Of a DNA stretch of 64,000 nt, positions 18,337 to 26,963 are shown piece by piece. The translations under genes were made by a program, and so were the position numbers. The number at the start of each line of letters is the position of its first letter. The stretch's first letter is position 1. The notes under the pieces are model-generated. The model did no database searches, had not been told where the DNA came from, and saw nothing but the letters and a program-made list of their open reading frames with translations. The DNA is from Ardenticatenales bacterium (GTDB taxonomy: Bacteria > Chloroflexota > Anaerolineae > Promineifilales > Promineifilaceae), in the NCBI GenBank assembly GCA_020634575.1, contig JACKBM010000030.1, forward strand, positions 1 through 64,000, read 5' to 3'.

Positions 18337-19464
18337 ATGAGCCAAGGACTAGCGGGCGCCGTCGTCGCCGACACCGCCCTGAGTATGGTTGACGGAGAAA
18401 AGGGCGAACTCATTTATCGTGGCTACGACATCGCTGAATTGGGGGCTAAGGCCAGCTTTGAAGAGGTCGTTTACCTGCTCTGGCATGGCGCCTTGCCGAA
18501 TCAGGCTCAGCTGGATGAGTTGAAGGGAGCGCTCAGCGCTCGGCGCGCGTTGCCGGCGCAGCTACTGCAACTGCTCAAAAGCCTGCCCGCCAGCGCCCAG
18601 CCGATGGCCGTGTTGCGGACAGCCGTTTCGGCGCTCAGCCTGTTTGATGAGACGGCCGACGACATTACCCCTGAAGGGGCACAAGAAAAAGCCCTGCTAC
18701 TGACCGCCATTATGCCGACGATGGTGGCGGCCTGGGAGCGGATTCGCAAGGGCCAGGAGCCCATCGAACCACGGGCTGATCTGGACCATGCCGCCAACTT
18801 CCTTTATATGCTCAGCGGCGCCGCACCTTCTGCGGAAGCGGCTGAAGCGATTGACGCTTACCTGGTCCTGCTGGCGGATCATGGCTTCAACGCCTCAACC
18901 TTCGCCACTCGCGTCACGACCGGGACCCTGGCCGATGTTTATTCAGCGGTTGTGAGTGGTCTGGGCACGTTGAAGGGGCCGGCCCACGGTGGCGCCACGC
19001 AGCGAGCCATGGAGCAGTTCATTGAAGCCGCCGAGAGCGGCGATGTGACGGCCTGGTATCATGCGGCCCGGGAATCCGGCCGGCGGGTGATGGGTATCGG
19101 CCACCGCGTTTACAAGGTGGAAGATCCGCGGGCCAAGATTTTGCGCCCCATGGCCCAACGTCTGGCGGGCGCGGATGGTCAGGGTGATTGGTTTAGTGTC
19201 GCCCAGACCATTGAGCAGCTGACCCGGCAGGATGATTACTTCGTCGAGCGGAATCTCTTCGCCAATGTGGATTATTACTCAGCCGTTGTCCTCTATATGA
19301 TTGGTCTGCCCACGGACCAGTTCACCTGTCTGTTTGCCATGAGCCGGATCGCCGGCTGGACGGCCAACATTCTCGAGCAGCTGGCCAACAACCGGCTGAT
19401 TCGCCCGCGCGCCAACTACGTTGGGCCGCGTGATCTGACCTACGTGCCCGTGAGTGAGCGCTAG
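18337..19464 (+). CDS. Citrate synthase family protein (citrate/2-methylcitrate synthase)
   Basis: 375-aa enzyme condensing acetyl-CoA (or propionyl-CoA) with oxaloacetate. The short, Gram-positive/archaeal-type form is indicated by length and by GELIYRGYDIAEL at the N-terminus. Catalytic residues are visible: His in KGPAHGGATQ, His in MGIGHRVYK and Asp in ANVDYYSAVVLYMIG. A strong AAGGAG site precedes the ATG. It is followed by a good terminator at 19558, so it is probably monocistronic. Sequence alone does not separate citrate from 2-methylcitrate synthase; no prp genes are adjacent. Confidence 0.93.
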   Translation: MSQGLAGAVVADTALSMVDGEKGELIYRGYDIAELGAKASFEEVVYLLWHGALPNQAQLDELKGALSARRALPAQLLQLLKSLPASAQPMAVLRTAVSALSLFDETADDITPEGAQEKALLLTAIMPTMVAAWERIRKGQEPIEPRADLDHAANFLYMLSGAAPSAEAAEAIDAYLVLLADHGFNASTFATRVTTGTLADVYSAVVSGLGTLKGPAHGGATQRAMEQFIEAAESGDVTAWYHAARESGRRVMGIGHRVYKVEDPRAKILRPMAQRLAGADGQGDWFSVAQTIEQLTRQDDYFVERNLFANVDYYSAVVLYMIGLPTDQFTCLFAMSRIAGWTANILEQLANNRLIRPRANYVGPRDLTYVPVSER

Positions 19465-19557
19465 GCAAGATAGCTGACGCAAAGTAAGAGCAAAATTATT
19501 AGCCAGGCCCGATAACTGATGGCGGCTTGGCAACAAATGCACATTTCAGTATCGTTG

Positions 19558-19597
19558 GCAGAAGCGGGCATTTAGCCTGCTTCTGCTCTTTTTTTCT
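19558..19597 (+). terminator. Rho-independent terminator after citrate synthase
   Basis: GCAGAAGCGGGC (19558-19569) pairs with GCCTGCTTCTGC (19575-19586) around a 5-nt loop with one G-T pair, followed immediately by TCTTTTTTTCT. It lies 94 bp beyond the citrate synthase stop. It also overlaps the upstream open frame of the next ORF, supporting the later start at 19641 for that gene. Confidence 0.92.
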
Positions 19598-19640
19598 ACT
19601 GTTCCCGGTCTTGCCCCCGGCCTGTTTCAAGAGGTATACG

Positions 19641-21011
19641 ATGTCCTTCTTTCGTCCTGTCTTGTTGCTTCTGCTGGCCTTGCTGCTATTCGGCTGCAAT
19701 GGCGAAACTGAAACCGTTGTGACGCCACCCATCGCCCCGGCCAATACGCCGGAACCGGCCGGTGAAGCGGTGGCGACCGCGGCTCCGGCTGAATCACCAA
19801 CTTCCGTGGTGATCGTCATTGACTCGACCGAACCCACGGCTGCAGCCGAAAGCGGCGACGTTGTGACGGCCACTGAGGCCCCGGCCGATCTGCCAACTGA
19901 AGAACCGGCCATCGTGATGCCAGCCTTCCCCGCAGCAGCCAATTTGATTGGCGCCATCCGCCTGGTACCGGTCGCCTCCGGGCTCTGGAACATGACCAAT
20001 ATGGCTCATGCCGGCGACGAGCGCATTTTTGTGACTGGCCAGGGGGGCCAGGTCTGGATCATCGAGAATGGCGCCGTGCTCGGTGAGCCGTTTCTGGACG
20101 TCAGCAGCTTGACTGACCTGACGGATGCGACTGAGCGCGGTCTGCTGGATATCGCTTTCCACCCTGATTACAGCGAAAACGGCTATTTCTACATCAACTA
20201 CACCGATCTGAACGGCCACTCTGTGGTCTCGCGCTGGCAGGTCAGCGATGACCCGAATCGGGCGGACCCGAACAGCGAGTCAATTATTTTGCAGGTGCAG
20301 CAGCCCTACAACAACCACAATGGCGGTCAGATCGAATTTGGGCCGGACGGCTATCTCTACATTGGGTTCGGGGATGGCGGCAATCAGGGGGATACGGAGG
20401 GCAATGGCCAGAACCCCCAGACGCTGTTGGGCGCCATCCTGCGTATCGACGTGGACAGCGCCTCACCTTACGCCATCCCGGCCGATAACCCGTTTGTCAA
20501 TGACGATAATGTCCGCAACGAGATCTGGGCTTATGGCGTGCGCAACCCCTGGGGGCTGCAATTCGACAGTTTGACCGGCGACCTCTATTTTGCCGATGTG
20601 GGGCAGGATCTGTGGGAAGAGGTGAACTGGCAACCGGCCGGTGTCGGCGGCCAGAATTATGGCTGGAATATCCTGGAAGCGACCCATTGTTATGGGGCGG
20701 AGAATTGCGACGAGACCGGCCTGACCCTGCCCATTCACGAATATAACCATGATATTGGCGCCTGTTCCATCACCGGCGGCGCTATCTACCGGGGCGACGA
20801 GTACCCGCAGATGCAGGGCAACTACTTCTTTGGTGATCTTTGCCTGGGCAGCATCTGGGCGATGGTGTCTAACGGGGATGGCACCTGGAGCGTGCGGGCG
20901 GTGCAGCCGCAATGGGTCAGCTCGGTGGTCTTCGCTGCTGATGCCGCCGGCAATCTTTATGTCGGCGACCGGGGTACGGACACGTTGTTCCGCATTGAAC
21001 CGGCCGGTTAG
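19641..21011 (+). CDS. PQQ-dependent sugar dehydrogenase lipoprotein (paralogue 1)
   Basis: 456-aa predicted lipoprotein: the signal ends LLFGC (Cys19), then a Thr/Pro/Glu-rich linker to about residue 110. The six-bladed GSDH-type propeller (PF07995) follows. The soluble-GDH catalytic signature is present as NHNGGQIEFGPDGYLYIG, followed by VRNPWGLQFD and QNYGWN, consistent with PQQ/Ca2+ binding. It would oxidise aldose sugars at the cell surface. ATG 19641 has GAGG upstream; the longer frame from 19527 runs through a terminator. It is the first of four tandem paralogues and the only one that is a lipoprotein. Confidence 0.88.
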   Translation: MSFFRPVLLLLLALLLFGCNGETETVVTPPIAPANTPEPAGEAVATAAPAESPTSVVIVIDSTEPTAAAESGDVVTATEAPADLPTEEPAIVMPAFPAAANLIGAIRLVPVASGLWNMTNMAHAGDERIFVTGQGGQVWIIENGAVLGEPFLDVSSLTDLTDATERGLLDIAFHPDYSENGYFYINYTDLNGHSVVSRWQVSDDPNRADPNSESIILQVQQPYNNHNGGQIEFGPDGYLYIGFGDGGNQGDTEGNGQNPQTLLGAILRIDVDSASPYAIPADNPFVNDDNVRNEIWAYGVRNPWGLQFDSLTGDLYFADVGQDLWEEVNWQPAGVGGQNYGWNILEATHCYGAENCDETGLTLPIHEYNHDIGACSITGGAIYRGDEYPQMQGNYFFGDLCLGSIWAMVSNGDGTWSVRAVQPQWVSSVVFAADAAGNLYVGDRGTDTLFRIEPAG

Positions 21012-21128
21012 GCAGCAGCGTCAATCTCTGAATGTGATGAACTTTACTGTCCCCAGGTAACGCCTGGCACTGCTGCCCGTCACCTGACCTTCTAGAGTAA
21101 ACGCTTGCCGTTTTGAATGAGGACTGAG

Positions 21129-22376
21129 ATGAATGCTGATCGCCCCCGTACCGGCCGGTTTTTCTGGCTGCCTGTCCTGGTACTGGCCCTGGTTTTCCTG
21201 ACAGCCAACCAGCTCTACGCTACCCAGCTGCGTGACGAGACGCCCGAATCCGCCCCGGAAGCGCCATCCATCAGCCTGGACTTTGTGGTTAATGGTCTTT
21301 TTGCGCCGGTGGCGGTGACCCATGCCGGTGATGAACGGCTTTTTGTGGTTGAACAGCCGGGCGTCATTCAGATTGTGCAAAATGGGGTGCTGTTGGGTAC
21401 GCCGTTCCTGGATATCAATGATCGGGTGGCCTTCGGCGGCGAAATGGGGTTATTGGGCCTGGTCTTTGCCCCAGACTATGCCACCAGCGGCGCCTTTTAC
21501 GTGAACTACACTTTTTTTGACGGCAGTTCGCTGCATACCCGCATCGCCCGTTATCATGTCACAGCCAATCCCAATGTCGCCAGCCGCACTGAAGAGACGG
21601 TGCTGATCATTCAGCAAGATGCCACCAACCACAACGGCGGCGATATGCACTTTGGCCCGGATGGCTATCTCTACATTGGTATGGGTGATGGCGGCAATCA
21701 GAATGACCCGCTGGGCCATGCCCAGGATGGCGCCTCACTCAAAGGCAAGATCCTGCGCATTGACGTGACTGGCCAGGCGACCTATGCCATCCCACCTGAC
21801 AATCCCTACGTAAATAACCCTGACGTCCTGGATGAGATTTGGGCGTTCGGCTTGCGCAATCCGTGGCGCTGGAGCTTTGACCGCGGCACGGGCGCGATGT
21901 GGATTGGCGACGTGGGCCAGGGTAGCTGGGAAGAGGTCAACTACGTTCCCTACGGCAGCAGCGGTCGCAATTATGGCTGGAACTGTTTTGAGGGCACTCA
22001 TGTATTTCCGCTGGCCGGCCCCCTGTGTTCGCCAGGCATCAACCATACGCCGCCCATTCATGAATACTCGCATTCAGTTGGCCACGCCATTACCGGCGGA
22101 TATGTCTATCGGGGCACGGAGTATCCACGGATGGGTGGGTACTATTTCTTTGCCGATTTTTCATTCAGCAAACTGTGGACGCTCAATTGGAACGGCACGG
22201 GCTGGCATCTGACGGAATATTCGCCCAGCATTGTCAATCCGAGCTCTTTTGGCGAGGGCGTCAACGGTGAGCTTTACCTTTTGAGTCACAACGGTTCCCT
22301 GTTCGAGATTACTGAGACCAACGGCAATGCGGGGCTAACGCCGCGCGTCTATTTGCCCCTGGTCACGACGCCCTGA
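21129..22376 (+). CDS. Secreted PQQ-dependent sugar dehydrogenase (paralogue 2)
   Basis: 415-aa exported protein: an N-terminal hydrophobic segment (FWLPVLVLALVFLTANQLYA) precedes a GSDH propeller. NHNGGDMHFGPDGYLYIGMG carries the catalytic His, with LRNPWRWSFD and GRNYGWNCFEG downstream. It ends RVYLPLVTTP, a short C-terminal motif shared with its neighbours. ATG 21129 is chosen for GGACTGAG just upstream; another ATG four codons earlier is in frame. It is 26 bp upstream of paralogue 3, so co-transcription is likely. Confidence 0.88.
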   Translation: MNADRPRTGRFFWLPVLVLALVFLTANQLYATQLRDETPESAPEAPSISLDFVVNGLFAPVAVTHAGDERLFVVEQPGVIQIVQNGVLLGTPFLDINDRVAFGGEMGLLGLVFAPDYATSGAFYVNYTFFDGSSLHTRIARYHVTANPNVASRTEETVLIIQQDATNHNGGDMHFGPDGYLYIGMGDGGNQNDPLGHAQDGASLKGKILRIDVTGQATYAIPPDNPYVNNPDVLDEIWAFGLRNPWRWSFDRGTGAMWIGDVGQGSWEEVNYVPYGSSGRNYGWNCFEGTHVFPLAGPLCSPGINHTPPIHEYSHSVGHAITGGYVYRGTEYPRMGGYYFFADFSFSKLWTLNWNGTGWHLTEYSPSIVNPSSFGEGVNGELYLLSHNGSLFEITETNGNAGLTPRVYLPLVTTP

Positions 22377-22402
22377 GACGGACGTCTGGAGGAAATTCCA
22401 TT

Positions 22403-23638
22403 ATGAATAAAGTGAAGAAGCTTCTGGCGGTTGCTGGAATGCTTGCTATTGTGCTGGGTGCAGCCGGGTTGTTGCTGGTAGCGACGCCTGTGGCGGCTCA
22501 GACCGGTGCGGGAGAGAAGGCACCGGCCGGTAACGACATCAGCGCCGAACTGGTCGCCAATGGCTTTACCGCCCCAACCGCCCTGGCCAGCACAGGCAGC
22601 AACAACGACGATCGGCTGTTTGTTGTCGAAAAAGCGGGCATCATCAAGATTATCGCCGATGTGGATACGGGCAATGTGCTGGCGACCCCTTTTCTGAACA
22701 TCACCAGCCTGGTTGATTCTAATTCCGAGCGCGGATTGCTGGGGCTGGCCTTCTCGCCAGACTATGCCAGCAGCGGCGAATTCTATCTTTACTATACCCG
22801 TACCGGTGATGGCCACATCGTCATTGCCCGTTATACTGTCAGCGGCAACCCGAATGTGGCGGATGCTGGCAGCGCCGAGATCGTCCTGACGATCCCGCAG
22901 AACCAGAACTTCCACAACGGCGGCCATCTTGCTTTCGGGCCGGATGGCTACCTGTACATCGGCACCGGCGACGATGGTGCCGCCGGCAATGCGCAGGACG
23001 GTAACGTCCTGGTTGGCAAGATGCTGCGCCTCGACGTGGTTGGGGAGACGACCTATGTCATTCCGGCGAACAATCCTTTTGTTGGTGTAGCCGGCACCGC
23101 CGATGAAATCTGGGCGCTGGGTTTGCGTAACCCGTGGCGCTGGAGCTTCGATGCCAACAACGGCAATCTGTGGATCGCCGACGTCGGCGATGACACGCGC
23201 GAAGAGGTGAACCGACAGCTGGCTTCCAGCCCTGGTGGCGAAAACTATGGCTGGCCTTGCTTTGAGGGGACCTTGAATGTCAATGGGTTTGGCTGTCCAG
23301 GCACCATCAACCACACGCCGCCCGTCTTTGATTACGCCCATACGGGTGGCAACGGCTCCATCACCGGCGGCTATGTCTACCGGGGCAGCCGCTATGCCAA
23401 CATGCAGGGTTGGTACTTTTATGGCGACTTCAACTCGGGCAACTACGGGATGTTGTCGCCCGGTCTGAGCCATACGCCCCTGGGCAACCTGGGTATTCCA
23501 GGTAGCCCGACCAGCTTTGGCGAAGACAGCGCAAACGAGCTGTATATCGCAACCTTTGGCGGCTCGGTATATCACCTGGTTGGCACAAGCTTTACGCCAA
23601 CCGAGTTTGTCTATTTGCCGCTAATCAGTAAGCCTTAA
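22403..23638 (+). CDS. Secreted PQQ-dependent sugar dehydrogenase (paralogue 3)
   Basis: 411-aa protein with a type I signal peptide (cleavage likely after VAA, about residue 32). The GSDH propeller includes FHNGGHLAFGPDGYLYIG (catalytic His), LRNPWRWSFD and ENYGWPCFEG, with paired Cys in the CFEG/GCPG segment. The C-terminus is TEFVYLPLISKP. GGAGG lies 9 nt before the ATG. It is closest to paralogue 4, with which it shares long stretches such as SERGLLGLAFSPD, indicating a recent duplication. Confidence 0.88.
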   Translation: MNKVKKLLAVAGMLAIVLGAAGLLLVATPVAAQTGAGEKAPAGNDISAELVANGFTAPTALASTGSNNDDRLFVVEKAGIIKIIADVDTGNVLATPFLNITSLVDSNSERGLLGLAFSPDYASSGEFYLYYTRTGDGHIVIARYTVSGNPNVADAGSAEIVLTIPQNQNFHNGGHLAFGPDGYLYIGTGDDGAAGNAQDGNVLVGKMLRLDVVGETTYVIPANNPFVGVAGTADEIWALGLRNPWRWSFDANNGNLWIADVGDDTREEVNRQLASSPGGENYGWPCFEGTLNVNGFGCPGTINHTPPVFDYAHTGGNGSITGGYVYRGSRYANMQGWYFYGDFNSGNYGMLSPGLSHTPLGNLGIPGSPTSFGEDSANELYIATFGGSVYHLVGTSFTPTEFVYLPLISKP

Positions 23639-23651
23639 CGCTTTCCCGTTT

Positions 23652-23695
23652 CCGGGCGCTGCGCTGCGGTGGCATGAGCGCAGCGCAGCGCCCGG
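23652..23695. repeat. 17-bp perfect intercistronic hairpin
   Basis: CCGGGCGCTGCGCTGCG (23652-23668) and its exact complement (23679-23695) enclose a 10-nt loop between paralogues 3 and 4. No T-tract follows. It may stabilise the upstream mRNA or attenuate read-through. TTCCCGTT occurs just outside each arm (23643 and 23700 region), resembling a short target duplication. Confidence 0.75.
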
Positions 23696-23736
23696 GACAT
23701 TCCCGTTCTGTAACAACAGTTTCGCAAGGAGAAAAT

Positions 23737-25179
23737 ATGCCCACCACCAACCTGCGGCGCAATGCAGCGCTGCCTATTTTGTTCATCCTGCTCGCCCTGG
23801 GCGCAGCGGGATACTTTCTGGTCCAGCCCCTGGTGCGGGCTGAGTCAGGGGGCTTGGCACCGGCCGGTAGCCCCAACATCAGCGCCGACCTGGTCGCCAG
23901 CGGTTTCAACACCCCAACTGACCTGGCCAGCACCGGCATCAATGGCGATGATCGCCTCTTTGTCGCCCAGAAAGGGGGCATTATTCGCATCATCTCTGAC
24001 CCGGCCAATGGCACCATTCTGGCTACCCCCTTCCTCAACATCACCAGTCTGGTCGATTCCTCAAGTGAGCGAGGGCTGCTGGGGCTGGCTTTTTCACCTG
24101 ACCACGCCACGAGCGGCGAGTTCTACGTGTATTACACCCGCAGTAGCGATGGCGACATCGTGATTGCCCGCTACACCGTCAGCGGCGACCCCAATGTGGC
24201 CAATGCGGGTAGCGCCGAGACCGTCCTGGTGATTCCGCAGAACCAGAATTACCATAACGGTGGTCACCTGGCCTTTGGCCCGGATGGTTATCTGTACATT
24301 GGCACTGGCGATGATGGCGCCGCTGGCAATTCGCAGACCGGCAGCAATCTGTTGGGTAAGATGCTGCGCATCGATGTGGTTGGCGAAGCGACCTATGCCA
24401 TTCCGGGGAACAATCCATTTGTGGGCGTGTCTGGCACCGACGACGAAATCTGGGCGTTGGGGCTGCGCAACCCGTGGCGCTGGAGCTTCGACCGCCAGAA
24501 CGGCGCCCTCTGGATTGCTGATGTCGGCGATGATTCACGGGAAGAGGTGAATCGTCAGGTGGCCGGCAGTGTTGGTGGGCAAAATTATGGCTGGCCCTGC
24601 TATGAAGGGACGCTAAACGTGAATGGTTTTGGCTGCCCGGGCGCCATTAACCACACGCCGCCGATTCATGAGTACAACCATAGTGCGGGTACCTCGATTA
24701 CGGGGGGGTATGTTTATCGAGGGAGCAGTTATCCGGTTATTAACGGTTACTACTTCTTTGGTGATTTTACGTTTGGCACGTACTGGACGTTGTCACCGGC
24801 CGGTGGCGGCGGCTGGACCGTCACTTCCCTCGGCAACCTGAGCGTAAGTGGCGGTCCCACGACCTTTGGCGAGGACAGCAGCGGTGAGCTTTACCTGGCT
24901 ACTCTCAGCGGCAACGTTTATCAGATCCAGGAAAGTACGGTTCTGCCGACGCCGACAAATACAGCCACGGCGACAAACACCGCCACACCGGTCGGGCCAA
25001 CCGCCACAGCGACAAACACCGCCACAGCGACAAACACCGCGACGCCAACAAATACGGCCACACCGGTCGGGCCAACCGCCACGGCAACCCATACGCCTAC
25101 TGTCGGCCCATCACCGACCGCGACGGCCACGCCGGTGCGCGATCAGTTCCAGCATCTGCCGATTGTGACCCACCCGTAA
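23737..25179 (+). CDS. Secreted PQQ-dependent sugar dehydrogenase with Thr-rich tail (paralogue 4)
   Basis: 480-aa exported protein. The signal-anchor-like segment is ALPILFILLALGAAGYFLV, followed by a GSDH propeller with YHNGGHLAFGPDGYLYIG, LRNPWRWSFD and QNYGWPCYEG. Unlike paralogue 3 it carries a ~55-residue Thr/Asn/Ala/Pro repeat tail (TNTATATNTATP units, imperfect 18-24 bp DNA repeats at about 24955-25100), then QHLPIVTHP. AAGGAG precedes ATG 23737. The tail is probably a glycosylated wall spacer. Confidence 0.88.
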   Translation: MPTTNLRRNAALPILFILLALGAAGYFLVQPLVRAESGGLAPAGSPNISADLVASGFNTPTDLASTGINGDDRLFVAQKGGIIRIISDPANGTILATPFLNITSLVDSSSERGLLGLAFSPDHATSGEFYVYYTRSSDGDIVIARYTVSGDPNVANAGSAETVLVIPQNQNYHNGGHLAFGPDGYLYIGTGDDGAAGNSQTGSNLLGKMLRIDVVGEATYAIPGNNPFVGVSGTDDEIWALGLRNPWRWSFDRQNGALWIADVGDDSREEVNRQVAGSVGGQNYGWPCYEGTLNVNGFGCPGAINHTPPIHEYNHSAGTSITGGYVYRGSSYPVINGYYFFGDFTFGTYWTLSPAGGGGWTVTSLGNLSVSGGPTTFGEDSSGELYLATLSGNVYQIQESTVLPTPTNTATATNTATPVGPTATATNTATATNTATPTNTATPVGPTATATHTPTVGPSPTATATPVRDQFQHLPIVTHP

Positions 25180-25187
25180 CACAAAAA

Positions 25188-25218
25188 ATGGGGTGACCAA
25201 TGCCACTGGTCACCCCAT
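25188..25218. terminator. Bidirectional terminator between convergent genes
   Basis: A perfect 12-bp stem, ATGGGGTGACCA (25188-25199) and TGGTCACCCCAT (25207-25218), encloses a 7-nt loop. Six A residues on the left become a T-tract on the minus strand, so termination of the gene ending at 25249 should be strongest. It also lies 9 bp after paralogue 4. Confidence 0.88.
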
Positions 25219-25248
25219 TCCCAATTCAACTGAATGTCCCCAACCCGA

Positions 25249-26877
25249 CTATTCGCGCACGGTGGGGAGGTGGATCAAGTTGTTCAGCTCGAAGGCAGGG
25301 GAGAACATCGGCCCGGTGAAGCAGGGGTAAGTCTCAGGAGTCGGTTCGCCCGTGACTGTCCAGCAATACATGTTGCCGCTTGAAGTGTCGGTCAGGGCTT
25401 GCGAAACGTACCAGAGGACGATGTTTTCGCCCGCCACGTTTTCCCCGTCGACGAACTGATCCGGACCCTGCTGGTGGTCATCGTTACAGCAGCTGCCAAT
25501 GACGCCCAGGTCGGTGGCTCCTTCGGCGGCTTTGTACTGGGTGACATAGACAAAGGGATTATCGCCACGGCCGCCATCAGCAAACTGGCCCTGGCTTGGT
25601 TCGATGAAGTAGCCCAGGCCACCATCCCGCACAGTCAGAGCATAGAGGCCGGAGAAATATTGCAGGTCGGTGGGCAGGAACCAGCGCTCGGTATCCACAC
25701 TGGCCCAGGTGCTACCGTCCCAGTAAGAGAGCGAGTCATTTTCCTGGCCATTGAGGGCGATGTCGATGCGGACAACCGGCCGGTACAGCGCATTGCTGCC
25801 GCAGCCCCGCCCATAAGCGCCGGTCACGACGCGGAAGCGGCCATCCGTGAAGAATTGATAGTGCTGTTCATAACGATAATTACAGTTGGCGCCCCAGTTA
25901 CCCATCCGGAAATCCTGGACGATTTCAAAGCCGACCGGGTCGGGCCCTTCAAAGAGCGTATTCTGGACCGTATCGCCGAAGGGGAAGATAGAGAAGCCGC
26001 CCCCGCCGCCGGTGCAGCCGGTTTCATCGCGAAAGCCGGATGAACCGTAGTCGGCGTGCCACTCGACTACTTTGCTGGAGTTGAGGATGGTCAGCCCATT
26101 GTAAGTCACATCATAAACGCGCAGGCCATCATGGTTGGTGACTTCGTGGTTAACCACCCAGCCATCCTGGTTGATGGTGCCGCCTTCCGGGCAACCGCCA
26201 TCCGGGACCCAGGTTACCGGCTCGGTCTGTGGCGGAAAGTCGGTGTAGTTGAGGCCGACGAATTTCTGGTCAGTCAGGTCCACAATCATCCAGAGTACGC
26301 GGCGTTCCAGGTTAATTGTCGGGCCGACGCAATAATGCCCTTCATCGCAGATGGTGCCGACGAAGTCACTGGGGACGGGCGCCATGTCGACGGCAACCGG
26401 CCGGAAGCCGAGCACCTCGCGTACCTCCGGCGCAGCCATCGCAATTTCCAGCGCCAGGTCGATATTGCGCTGGTTAAGGCCCGGCCGGATGCCCGGTTGA
26501 TAGAGGACTTCGACTACCTCGTTAGCATCAGTGTTTACGAGCGCGGTGATGCCGGCATCCTCATTCCAGTTGTAAATTTCGACCTGCCAGCAGGTTGCCG
26601 TCGCGCACACCTCGCTGCCTTCAGGAAAATGCATCCCGACGGTGCTGATACCCATCACCTCGGAGCGCTTGCCTTGCGTGTGGGCCTGGACGCGGGGGTC
26701 GGTCAGGGCCAGCTCCTGGGCGGCCAGCTGGGCTTCGCTGAGCTCTGTTTCCAGGGGAACGGCCGGTGATTTGCCGGTGACCGTCTGGACCGGCAGAAAA
26801 TACCGGCTGGAGAGCAGCAGGGTCGGTACTGCGAGCAGCAGCAGGACCAGTATCGACAAAACGCGCTTATTCTTCAT
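25249..26877 (-). CDS. Secreted copper-amine-oxidase-like protein
   Basis: 542-aa exported protein (signal-like LSILVLLLLAVPTLLL). The order of segments resembles copper amine oxidases: an N-terminal small domain (about 45-190), then a beta-rich domain with GLRVYDVTYNGLTILNSSKV and WHADYG. A later block is ANCNYRYEQHYQFFTDG, where the topaquinone motif N-Y-(D/E) would fall, but it reads N-Y-R-Y. PVVRIDIALNG corresponds to the usual RLDxDVDG strand. Several Cys pairs are present, and the protein ends LIHLPTVRE. A divergent or non-canonical amine oxidase is the best guess; activity is doubtful until the metal-site His residues are checked. Confidence 0.55.
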   Translation of the reverse strand: MKNKRVLSILVLLLLAVPTLLLSSRYFLPVQTVTGKSPAVPLETELSEAQLAAQELALTDPRVQAHTQGKRSEVMGISTVGMHFPEGSEVCATATCWQVEIYNWNEDAGITALVNTDANEVVEVLYQPGIRPGLNQRNIDLALEIAMAAPEVREVLGFRPVAVDMAPVPSDFVGTICDEGHYCVGPTINLERRVLWMIVDLTDQKFVGLNYTDFPPQTEPVTWVPDGGCPEGGTINQDGWVVNHEVTNHDGLRVYDVTYNGLTILNSSKVVEWHADYGSSGFRDETGCTGGGGGFSIFPFGDTVQNTLFEGPDPVGFEIVQDFRMGNWGANCNYRYEQHYQFFTDGRFRVVTGAYGRGCGSNALYRPVVRIDIALNGQENDSLSYWDGSTWASVDTERWFLPTDLQYFSGLYALTVRDGGLGYFIEPSQGQFADGGRGDNPFVYVTQYKAAEGATDLGVIGSCCNDDHQQGPDQFVDGENVAGENIVLWYVSQALTDTSSGNMYCWTVTGEPTPETYPCFTGPMFSPAFELNNLIHLPTVRE

Positions 26878-26935
26878 GAAACACCTGCATCCGTATAAGT
26901 TGATTGCGTCAGCGGCGCTACCGAGCCGCCTGAGA

Positions 26936-26963
26936 ATTATACGGACTCACCTAGTTATGCCAA
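26936..26963 (-). promoter_or_regulatory. Candidate sigma70 promoter for the amine-oxidase-like gene
   Basis: On the minus strand TTGGCA (26963-26958) and TATAAT (26941-26936) are separated by 16 bp, about 60 bp upstream of the start at 26877. The -35 element lies inside the 3' end of the upstream GHL10 gene, suggesting the two minus-strand genes have separate promoters. Confidence 0.55.

Noticed and set aside
19527..19640. Upstream start for PQQ dehydrogenase paralogue 1
   Set aside because: The segment contains a clear terminator hairpin with T-tract, and the lipoprotein signal starts at 19641.
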